DNA of 9,453 nucleotides from Palsa-870 sp039935415 (GTDB taxonomy: Bacteria > Chloroflexota > Dormibacteria > Dormibacterales > Dormibacteraceae), in the NCBI GenBank assembly GCA_039935415.1, contig JBDTKH010000047.1, positions 1-9,453 of the forward strand, written 5' to 3'. The notes beneath the pieces were generated by a model. It did no database searches. It was not told the DNA's origin and was given only the letters and a program-made list of their open reading frames with translations. Within the stretch, counting starts at the first letter, position 1, and every line of letters starts with the position of its first letter. Below are positions 1-5,763 of this stretch, one piece after another. The position numbers and the translations under genes were made by a program.

Positions 1-1990
1 CGTCCTGATCCGGGGCGAGAAGGGGACCGGCAAATCGACGGCGGTCCGAGCGCTGGCCAGGCTGCTGCCGGAGCACGACGTGGTGGAGGGCTGCCACTAC
101 GGCTGTGACCCATCCGAGCTCGAGGCCATCTGCACCGACTGCCGGGCCCGGCTGAAGGCCACCGGCACGTTGCCGTCGCACAAGCGCCGGATGCGCGTGG
201 TCGAGCTGCCGATCAACTCCTCCGAAGACCGCGTCGTCGGAACGATCGACATCGAGGCGGCCCTCCACACTGGGACGAAGCGCTTCGACCCGGGGGTTCT
301 GGCCGAGGCGAACCGCAACATCCTCTACGTCGACGAGGTGAACCTGCTGGACGACCACATCGTCGACGTGCTGCTGGACGCGGCGGCCATGGGGGTGAAC
401 GTGGTCGAGCGCGAGGGCGTGTCGTTCGCCCACCCGTCCCGCTTCATCCTCGTCGGCACCATGAACCCCGAGGAGGGCGAGCTGCGGCCGCAGCTGCTCG
501 ACCGCTTCGGCCTGTGCGTGGACGTCGAAGGTATCCGCGACCCGGACCAGCGCGTGCTGATCGCCGAGCGCGACGCGGCGTTCAAGCGCGGCGACCGCGA
601 GTTCGCCAGCGAGTTCGCGGCGGCCGACCGCAACCTCTCCCGCGCCCTTGCCGAGGCGATCGCGGCGGTCAAGCAGGTGCAGATCAGCCGAGGCCATGCA
701 CGCCTCATCTCCTCGATCTGCGTCGAGGCCGATGTCCTGGGCCACCGGGCGGACGTGGTCATCGACCATGCCTCGCGCGCCCTCGCCGCATACCGGCGCC
801 ACGCCTCTCCGAACCGCGACGACATCTACGACGCGGCAGCGCTTGCGCTCGCGCACCGTGCGCGCCAACCCTTACACACGGACCAGGATGAGACCAGCTC
901 GCCGGAGCACGGTGAGGAGCAGGAGGGCTCCAAGCCTGCGGAATCCGAGCCGGGGGACCCCCAGGCATCGGAAGGCGAGTCCGCGACGGAGTCCTCGGCC
1001 GAAGCCAACGCAAGCGCCACCGAGAGCGGCGAGCAGACGGCGGGCAACGACCAGGGCATGACCACCGGCGGCTCGAGCGGGCACGAGTCATCGCCCGAGG
1101 CGCTCGAGACCTTCAACCTGCGCCGCATCGACCTTCCGCGGCAGCGCCGCATCCGCAAGCAGGGCGGAAAGCGCTCGGCCAGCCAGGCGGCCGACCGCCG
1201 CGGCCGCTACGTCCGCGCCGAGCCGAGGGCCAAGGTCAACGACCTGGCGATCGACGCCACGGTGCGGGCCGCGGCGCCGATGCAGAGGGACCGGGGCCGG
1301 CAACCGGGCGAGCGACTGAAGCTCGAGCGAGACGACCTGAGGCAGAAGGTGCGCGAGCGCAAGGTCGGCAACCTGATCGTGTTCGTGGTCGACGCGTCGG
1401 CCTCGATGGATGCCGAGCAGCGCATGGCCGCGACGAAGGGCGCGATCCTCTCGCTGCTGCAGGACGCCTACGTGCGGCGCGACCGCGTCGCCGTCGTGAT
1501 CTTCAAGAACCGCACGGCCGAAGTGGTGCTTCGCCCGACCTCCAGTGTCTCGCTCGCGCGCCGGCGCCTGGAGAAGCTTTCCGTCGGCGGCACGACACCG
1601 CTGACGCACGGCCTGATGGCCGGATACAAAGTCGTCAAAACTGAGCTGCTGCGCGACCCCACCATCCGGCCGCTGCTCGTCCTGATCAGCGATGGGCGCG
1701 GCAACATCTCGATGTTCAAGGAAGAGCCGCTGGTGGAGGCGCAAAAGGTCGCTGCGCTGATCGAGTCCGAGGACATCGATGCGCTCGTCATCGACTCGGC
1801 GCGTGACTACAGCCACCTGCCGTCGGTCCAGCACCTGGCGCGCGTGGCGCCGATGTACCAGACCTACGCCATCAACGCCTGCGCGGACCTGGCCGAGCGG
1901 ATGGGCGCGCGCTACTACGGCCTATACGACCTATCGCGGGACGAGATCGCCTCCGCGGTGGAGAGAGAGTTGGGCAGAAGTGGCCGGTAA
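1..1990 (+). CDS. Magnesium/cobalt chelatase D-type subunit (AAA+ plus VWA), 5'-truncated
   Basis: This is the ATPase and scaffold subunit of a class I metal chelatase, the cytosolic complex that inserts Mg or Co into a tetrapyrrole. The reading frame is open from base 2, so the start and roughly 35 N-terminal residues lie outside the window; 662 residues are visible. Numbering from base 2, I see Walker A GEKGTGKS (5-12), Walker B YVDEVN with D111 and E112, sensor 1 and arginine-finger segment GTMNPEEGELRP onward (152-170), an acidic Glu/Ser/Asp-rich linker (about 294-369), an Arg-rich stretch, and a C-terminal VWA domain. The VWA metal site is complete: DASAS (464-468), T531 in GGTTP, and D564 in ISDGRGN. 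BchD/ChlD proteins often have a degenerate ATPase, but this one looks intact. Cysteines 31, 35, 44 and 47 form CxxxC-x8-CxxC. The stop lies 13 bases before the favoured start of the paralogous I subunit. The family is certain; Mg versus Co is not. Confidence 0.9.
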   Translation, partial: VLIRGEKGTGKSTAVRALARLLPEHDVVEGCHYGCDPSELEAICTDCRARLKATGTLPSHKRRMRVVELPINSSEDRVVGTIDIEAALHTGTKRFDPGVLAEANRNILYVDEVNLLDDHIVDVLLDAAAMGVNVVEREGVSFAHPSRFILVGTMNPEEGELRPQLLDRFGLCVDVEGIRDPDQRVLIAERDAAFKRGDREFASEFAAADRNLSRALAEAIAAVKQVQISRGHARLISSICVEADVLGHRADVVIDHASRALAAYRRHASPNRDDIYDAAALALAHRARQPLHTDQDETSSPEHGEEQEGSKPAESEPGDPQASEGESATESSAEANASATESGEQTAGNDQGMTTGGSSGHESSPEALETFNLRRIDLPRQRRIRKQGGKRSASQAADRRGRYVRAEPRAKVNDLAIDATVRAAAPMQRDRGRQPGERLKLERDDLRQKVRERKVGNLIVFVVDASASMDAEQRMAATKGAILSLLQDAYVRRDRVAVVIFKNRTAEVVLRPTSSVSLARRRLEKLSVGGTTPLTHGLMAGYKVVKTELLRDPTIRPLLVLISDGRGNISMFKEEPLVEAQKVAALIESEDIDALVIDSARDYSHLPSVQHLARVAPMYQTYAINACADLAERMGARYYGLYDLSRDEIASAVERELGRSGR

Positions 1991-2003
1991 CATCTCGGAT
2001 GGA

Positions 2004-3032
2004 ATGGCAATCGACCGTTACTCGTATCCGTTCACCGCGATCGTCGGGCAAGAGGAGATGAAGCTGGCCCTGGTCCTGAACGCGATCAACCCATCCATCG
2101 GGGGCGTGCTGATCCGCGGCGAGAAAGGCACGGGCAAGTCAACCGCGGTGCGCGCCCTGGCGCGGCTGCTGCCAGAGCAGCAGGTCGTGGAGGGTTGTCA
2201 CTTCGGCTGCCACCCGGACGACCCCGAGGACTGGTGCCTCGACTGTCGCGAGCGCGCGCGCGCCGGGGAGCTACCGGTGACCACCAGGCGGATGCGCGTC
2301 GTGGAGCTTCCGATCAATGCGTCTGAGGACCGGGTCGTCGGCACGATCGACCTCGAGGCCGCGCTCAAGGAAGGCTCACGGCGATTCGAGCCCGGCGTGC
2401 TCGCCGAGGCAAACCGCAACATCCTCTACGTCGACGAGGTCAACCTGCTCGACGACCACATCGTCGACGTGCTCCTTGACGCCGCGGCGATGGGCATCAA
2501 CACCGTCGAGCGCGAGGGCGTCTCCGTTTCTCACCCCTCGCGCTTCATCCTCGTCGGGACGATGAACCCGGAGGAAGGCGAGCTGCGGCCGCAGCTGCTC
2601 GACCGGTTCGGCCTGTGCGTCGACGTCGAGGGCATCCGCGACCTGGACCAGCGTGTCGCGATCGTGGAGAAGCGGGCCGGCTGGGAAGACGACCCCAACC
2701 TGTTCTACCAGCAGCACGCCGAGTCGGAGCAGTCGGTGCGTTCCCAGATCGCGGAGGCGATCGCCACGTTTCCCGAGGTCGAGCTCCCGCGCGAGATCCT
2801 CCGCCTGATCGCGCAGATCAGCATCGCGCTCGAGGTCGACGGGCACCGCTCCGACCTGGTCTGCGCTCGCGCGGCCCAGGCGAAGGCCGCCTACGACAGT
2901 TCAGAGCGAGTGGGCGTGACCCACGTAGGCGAGGTGGCAGAAATGGTGTTCGCGCACCGAGTGCACTCAGTCCCGTTCGGCAAAGGGGGACCAAACCTGA
3001 ACGAAGTGATCGCAAGGATGATCGGCCAGTAA
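2004..3032 (+). CDS. Magnesium/cobalt chelatase I-type AAA+ ATPase subunit
   Basis: This is the stand-alone AAA+ motor of a class I chelatase; in known systems it forms a ring with the D subunit and drives metal insertion by the large H/CobN subunit. The ATG start at 2004 gives 342 residues, normal for BchI/ChlI, and places the family motif YPFTAIVGQ at residues 8-16. An in-frame GTG at 1980, overlapping the upstream gene and preceded by a GAGAGAGAG purine run, is a possible alternative. Motifs: Walker A GEKGTGKS (39-46), Walker B YVDEVN (D144, E145), sensor 1 and arginine-finger segment GTMNPEEGELRP onward (185-203), and an HRSD sensor 2 region (281-284). Cysteines 65, 69, 78 and 81 repeat the CxxxC-x8-CxxC pattern of the upstream paralogue. 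Over residues 95-218 only 12 of 124 positions differ from that paralogue. There is no VWA domain. The C-terminal tail forms part of the stem of a structured repeat at the stop codon. Family assignment is strong; the metal is unknown. Confidence 0.9.
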   Translation: MAIDRYSYPFTAIVGQEEMKLALVLNAINPSIGGVLIRGEKGTGKSTAVRALARLLPEQQVVEGCHFGCHPDDPEDWCLDCRERARAGELPVTTRRMRVVELPINASEDRVVGTIDLEAALKEGSRRFEPGVLAEANRNILYVDEVNLLDDHIVDVLLDAAAMGINTVEREGVSVSHPSRFILVGTMNPEEGELRPQLLDRFGLCVDVEGIRDLDQRVAIVEKRAGWEDDPNLFYQQHAESEQSVRSQIAEAIATFPEVELPREILRLIAQISIALEVDGHRSDLVCARAAQAKAAYDSSERVGVTHVGEVAEMVFAHRVHSVPFGKGGPNLNEVIARMIGQ

Positions 3033-3100
3033 CTCAACAGGTCACTTCCCCATTTATGGGGAAGGTGGCGCGCAGCGCCGGATGGGGCTGGTGAGTTACT
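3028..3100. repeat. Palindromic REP-like element (copy 1) with outer stem, between convergent genes
   Basis: Three nested or adjacent stems are visible. The first hairpin is CTTCCCCA (3045-3052) pairing with TGGGGAAG (3057-3064). The second is GGCGC-GCA-GCGCC (3067-3079). An outer stem joins AGTAACTCA (3028-3036) to TGAGTTACT (3092-3100), extended inward by CAG (3038-3040) with CTG (3088-3090) across one mismatch. The stop codon of the chelatase I gene is inside the outer stem. The core from 3044 to 3095 matches the copy at 5527-5577, including an identical 13-base hairpin. There is no T-run, so it is not a textbook Rho-independent terminator. Its place between the converging chelatase and hicB genes suits transcript 3'-end formation or stabilisation, which is inference. 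Confidence 0.7.
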
Positions 3101-3119
3101 AGCGCCCGCGAAAGAAGGC

Positions 3120-3329
3120 TCAGATCTCGACGTAGTCCGCGCTCGAAACGGCTTCGGGCACATGTGCACCGTCCTCTTTCAAACCGGCGACGTGCATCGC
3201 GAACGCCTTCCGCATGCGATCCAACACTTCGGCACGCGTCTTGCCGGTGGCGACACAGCCAGGAACGTCTGGAAGGTAGGCAGCGAAATTGCCCTTTGCC
3301 TTCTCCACAACGACCAGGTACTGGCTCAT
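3120..3329 (-). CDS. hicB: HicB-family antitoxin
   Basis: This is the antitoxin that neutralises the neighbouring HicA mRNA interferase by binding it. The 69-residue product begins MSQYLVVVEKAKGNFAAYLP and contains PDVPGCVATGKTRAEVLDRM, the classic HicB N-terminal fold: a two-strand start, a DxPGC(x)2-G-T/K loop, then the helix with AxxxxR/M-type residues. At 69 residues it holds only this partial RNase-H-like domain. There is no room for the C-terminal helix-turn-helix or ribbon-helix-helix DNA-binding domain of longer HicB proteins, so how the operon is autoregulated is unclear. The ATG at 3327-3329 overlaps the hicA stop by four bases (ATGA), which indicates translational coupling with the toxin gene upstream. 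Local G+C is lower than in the flanking genes, in keeping with acquisition by transfer. Family assignment is confident. Confidence 0.9.
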   Translation of the reverse strand: MSQYLVVVEKAKGNFAAYLPDVPGCVATGKTRAEVLDRMRKAFAMHVAGLKEDGAHVPEAVSSADYVEI

Positions 3330-3520
3330 CTCATAAGGCCCAGGCGCGCCTGCTTCAGGATACTTCGAAGGGTCCGGGGTGGCAGGTCATCCGAAAGGTG
3401 GCCCGCAATTGTCACGCGGCCCTTCAAGCTCGGATGCTTGAACTGCCGGTGGCTCCCCTCTTGCGCAACCTGATACCAACCCTCCTCATGGATCAGACGG
3501 ATGACATCGCGGACCTTCAA
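3326..3520 (-). CDS. hicA: HicA-family toxin (mRNA interferase)
   Basis: This is a small double-stranded-RNA-binding-fold ribonuclease toxin that cleaves mRNA on release from HicB. The 64-residue protein starts MKVRDVIRLIHEEGW and carries EGSHRQFKHP with the catalytic histidine at residue 24, then GRVTIAGHLSDDLPPRTLRS, matching the family pattern (SHxxFxHP, a VT(V/I)xxH strand, then an L-x(2-3)-GTLRSILxQ helix). The frame opens further upstream (to a stop near 3584-3586), but no ATG or GTG lies there. The family N-terminus starts exactly at the TTG (3518-3520), so I chose TTG, preceded by a weak GGCGGG. Toxin precedes antitoxin with a 4-base overlap, the usual hicAB order. The pair sits between two unrelated gene sets on the opposite strand. 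It looks full length, with all expected residues, so activity is plausible but not shown. Confidence 0.9.
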   Translation of the reverse strand: MKVRDVIRLIHEEGWYQVAQEGSHRQFKHPSLKGRVTIAGHLSDDLPPRTLRSILKQARLGLMR

Positions 3521-3568
3521 CCCGCCGCACGCTATCGGCGTCGCTCCGATTGGGAAACTGTGCCTGTA

Positions 3569-3585
3569 AAGGCCCGCCCGGGCTT
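3569..3585. other. Imperfect palindrome in the divergent hicA / moxR spacer
   Basis: The 108-base spacer 3521-3628 holds the 5' ends of both hicA (minus) and the MoxR gene (plus). Within it, AAG-g-CCCG (3569-3576) pairs with CGGGCTT (3579-3585) around a two-base centre with one bulged G. This could be an operator or a weak hairpin for either gene. No convincing -35/-10 pair could be placed on the minus strand for hicAB. The palindrome is short and GC-rich, so chance is a real alternative. Confidence 0.3.
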
Positions 3586-3613
3586 AAACAGCCCTCCCGG
3601 CCAAACGCATCTC

Positions 3614-3619
3614 TAGACT
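3614..3619 (+). promoter_or_regulatory. Possible -10 element for a leaderless MoxR transcript
   Basis: TAGACT lies 9 bases before the GTG start at 3629, about where a -10 hexamer would sit if transcription began at or next to the start codon. No Shine-Dalgarno sequence precedes that GTG (the preceding bases are GGCCTCCAA), and the TAG within this hexamer is an in-frame stop, so no earlier start is possible. No recognisable -35 hexamer is found 16-18 bases upstream. This is a weak call that rests mainly on the missing ribosome binding site. Confidence 0.3.
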
Positions 3620-3628
3620 GGCCTCCAA

Positions 3629-4594
3629 GTGGCGGCGTCCCAGGAACCGGTCCTTCAGCCCCAAAGGGCGGCAGAGCTTCTCGGCGGGATCGAGGAGAAC
3701 GTGCACCGCGTCATCGTCGGCAAGGAACGCGTGGTGCGCCTCGCCGTGACGGGGCTGGTCGCCGGCGGGCACGTCCTGCTCCAGGATCTCCCCGGCACCG
3801 GCAAGACCATGCTGGCACGAGCCCTGGCGACATCCGTCGGCGGTTCCTTCCGGCGCATCCAGTGCACGCCCGACCTGCTCCCCTCCGACATCACCGGCTC
3901 GAGCATCTTCAACCAGAAGGACATGAGCTTCGAGTTCGTGCCCGGGCCGATCTTCGCGAACATCGTGCTGGCGGACGAGGTCAACCGCGCCACGCCCCGC
4001 ACCCAGTCGGCCCTGCTCGAAGCGATGGGGGAGGGGCAGGTCACGGTCGAGGGGACGACGAGGGTGCTCGAGCGGCCGTTCTTCGTCGTCGCCACGCAGA
4101 ACCCCGCGGAGTTCCACGGTACGTACCCGCTGCCCGAGTCGCAGCTCGACCGCTTCATCCTGGCGCTGGAGATGGGCGCGCCGACCGACGCCGAGGCGAT
4201 GGAAGTACTGGCCCGCCGAGAGCACGGCGACCCACTTGCCGAGCTCGGACCGGTGGCCGGCCTGGCTGAGGTGATGGAGCTTCAGGATGCCTGTCTCAGG
4301 GTCGTGGCCGCGCCGGCCATCCGCACCTACATCGTGTCGCTGCTCCAGGCCATCCGCGCGCGCCCCGACGTGCTGCTTCCGGCCAGCATGCGCTCCGGCG
4401 TCTACCTTCAGCGCGCGGCGCAGGCCTGGGCGCTGTTCGAAGGCAGGGACTTCGTGCTGCCCGACGACGTCAAGCTGCTGGCGGTCTCCGTCCTCGCGCA
4501 CCGGCTTGGCATGCGCGGCCGGTCTGGCGCAGCGGACATGCTGCAGGAGGTGGTCGCCTCGCTCCCGCTGCCGCCGCTGCGACAGCGCACCTGA
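3629..4594 (+). CDS. MoxR-family AAA+ ATPase
   Basis: This is a cytosolic MoxR-type AAA+ ATPase, a chaperone-like motor that works with VWA or DUF58 partners to mature or activate other proteins. The 321-residue protein has Walker A LPGTGKT (54-60), Walker B IVLADEVNR (112-120, D116 and E117), TQNP sensor 1 (156-159), arginine-finger motif ESQLDRF (170-176), and a C-terminal lid with the family pattern GRDFVLPDDVKLLAVSVLAHR (272-292). Its length is typical. The GTG at 3629 is the only reasonable start, because an in-frame TAG occurs at 3614; there is no Shine-Dalgarno. It is the first gene of a + strand run with a DUF58 protein and a membrane transglutaminase, the recurrent MoxR-DUF58-transglutaminase arrangement, which supports the call. 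Like the chelatase ATPases upstream, MoxR belongs to the helix-2-insert group of AAA+ proteins. The substrate is unknown. Confidence 0.9.
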   Translation: MAASQEPVLQPQRAAELLGGIEENVHRVIVGKERVVRLAVTGLVAGGHVLLQDLPGTGKTMLARALATSVGGSFRRIQCTPDLLPSDITGSSIFNQKDMSFEFVPGPIFANIVLADEVNRATPRTQSALLEAMGEGQVTVEGTTRVLERPFFVVATQNPAEFHGTYPLPESQLDRFILALEMGAPTDAEAMEVLARREHGDPLAELGPVAGLAEVMELQDACLRVVAAPAIRTYIVSLLQAIRARPDVLLPASMRSGVYLQRAAQAWALFEGRDFVLPDDVKLLAVSVLAHRLGMRGRSGAADMLQEVVASLPLPPLRQRT

Positions 4595-4623
4595 GACCGA
4601 CCGTCAGGCTCCTCGGGGCCTTC

Positions 4624-5763
4624 GTGCTTGGGGTTGTGCTCGAGTACTACGGATCCACCTCCGAGGTCCCGTGGCTCTTCCTCCTGACCAGCTGGATCGC
4701 CGCTGTGATCGTCGTGTCATTCGCATACGCATCGTGGAACCGGCGCGGGCTGCGTCTTTACCTGCGAGTCGGCGGCAGCCGGCCTGGGCCCGGCTCACCG
4801 GTCGAGTCGCTGCCGGACCAGGTGATGCGCGGCGCGCCGTTGCCTGCCCCGATCTTCGAAGGAGACGCGATGGAGCTCGACCTGGGCCTGGACACCGACG
4901 GGGCGGCCCGCGGGCCGGCGAAGGTCTCCGGCACGGCGGGCGCCAGGGAGCTGAGCGCGGCCACCGGGGTGGTGCCGAGGACCGGCTGGCGGCATCGCGT
5001 AGAGCTGGAAGGGCTGCGGCGCGGACCAGTCGGAGCCCGGTCATGGGTCGTGGAGTCGAGCGACCTGGTCGGCTTCTTCCGCAGCCGGCGCTCGAGCCCG
5101 GACGCCGAGCTCGCACTCGTGCTCCCTCGTTTTGCTTCGCTCACGCGACGCCCCGAGGTGCACGAGCTCGAGGCGAGCCTCGCGGCCCCGCGCGCCGGTT
5201 CCGGAACCGAGCTGGTCGGCGTCCGCGAGTACCGACCGGGTGATTCGCGGCGCCGCATCCACTGGCGGTCAAGCGCCCGGCATGGGGAGCTGGTGGTCCG
5301 CGAGTACGAGCCGCCAGGCGTCCACACGCTGGGGATCTTCTGCGACCCGAACCCGGCCGGCCCCGAGGCGGCGGACCAGGTGGCGCGGCTCGCCGCGTCG
5401 GAGGCCTGGGACTGCATCCGGGAGGGCGGCCGCGTGATGTTGTGGGCGCCGGGCCTGGAACCAAGCCGCCCCAACGAGGCGCGCTCGCTCTGGGCGCTCC
5501 TGGAATGGCTGGCGAGATATCCCTTTACCTCCCCGCCCCGCGGGGAGGGCGGCGCGCAGCGCCGGGAGGGGGTGGCGGAATTTGATCACCCGCCGGCGGT
5601 CAGCGAAGCGGTTGCCGTCACCGGAAGCGCGAACCCGGATCTCGTCGACGCCCTCGAAACGGTTCGCCGCCGAGGAGGCGCCATTCGGGCGTGGGTCGTC
5701 GGTGACGCGGACCTCGACGTCGACGCGCCGGTGCAGCACGTCGGCACGGTGTGGCCCCTGTGA
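4624..5763 (+). CDS. DUF58 membrane protein (VWA-like partner of MoxR)
   Basis: DUF58 proteins are membrane-anchored, VWA-like partners encoded beside MoxR; their biochemical role is poorly defined. From the GTG at 4624 the product has 379 residues: part of a first membrane segment, a second one (PWLFLLTSWIAAVIVVSFAY), a central beta-rich part, and the family signature REYRPGDSRRRIHWRSSARH (about residues 201-220), followed by REYEPPG. The frame stays open back into the MoxR gene. Reading from CTG at 4591 gives LRPTVRLLGAFVLGVVL, which restores a full first membrane segment and a typical DUF58 N-terminus. CTG overlaps the MoxR stop as CTGA, so the true start may be 4591 (390 residues). Residues encoded by 5527-5577 (SPPRGEGGAQRREGV) come from a dispersed palindromic repeat and look like an insertion before the last strand-helix unit. 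The stop overlaps the next gene's GTG by four bases. Confidence 0.9.
   Translation: MLGVVLEYYGSTSEVPWLFLLTSWIAAVIVVSFAYASWNRRGLRLYLRVGGSRPGPGSPVESLPDQVMRGAPLPAPIFEGDAMELDLGLDTDGAARGPAKVSGTAGARELSAATGVVPRTGWRHRVELEGLRRGPVGARSWVVESSDLVGFFRSRRSSPDAELALVLPRFASLTRRPEVHELEASLAAPRAGSGTELVGVREYRPGDSRRRIHWRSSARHGELVVREYEPPGVHTLGIFCDPNPAGPEAADQVARLAASEAWDCIREGGRVMLWAPGLEPSRPNEARSLWALLEWLARYPFTSPPRGEGGAQRREGVAEFDHPPAVSEAVAVTGSANPDLVDALETVRRRGGAIRAWVVGDADLDVDAPVQHVGTVWPL
5527..5577. repeat. Palindromic REP-like element (copy 2) inside the DUF58 coding sequence
   Basis: Hairpin CCTCCCCG (5528-5535) / CGGGGAGG (5541-5548) is followed by the core GGCGC-GCA-GCGCC (5551-5563), identical to 3067-3079, and a G-rich tail ending GTGG. 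Compared with copy 1, two base pairs of the first stem change on both sides: T-A to C-G at the second pair and A-T to G-C at the innermost pair, so pairing is kept while sequence differs. The element is translated in frame as SPPRGEGGAQRREGV. The outer stem seen around copy 1 is absent here. Two copies in one window suggest a family dispersed through the genome. Confidence 0.7.

Noticed and set aside
1088..1834. A 248-codon open frame on the minus strand
   Set aside because: It is the mirror of the VWA domain coding region of the D-type chelatase subunit and has no motif of its own.
3045..3079. Rho-independent terminator after the chelatase I gene
   Set aside because: The hairpins are strong, but neither strand has a T-run after them, and the same structure occurs inside a coding sequence at 5528-5563. 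A dispersed repeat explains it better.
3164..3616. Plus-strand open frames across the hicAB region
   Set aside because: They overlap the minus-strand hicA and hicB genes, which carry clear family motifs and a 4-base overlap; the plus-strand products show nothing recognisable.
5536..5577. Frameshift or pseudogene in the DUF58 gene at the low-complexity G-rich stretch
   Set aside because: The frame stays open and sensible protein resumes after it (DHPPAVSEAVAVTG onward to a stop that overlaps the next start), so an in-frame insertion is more likely than damage.
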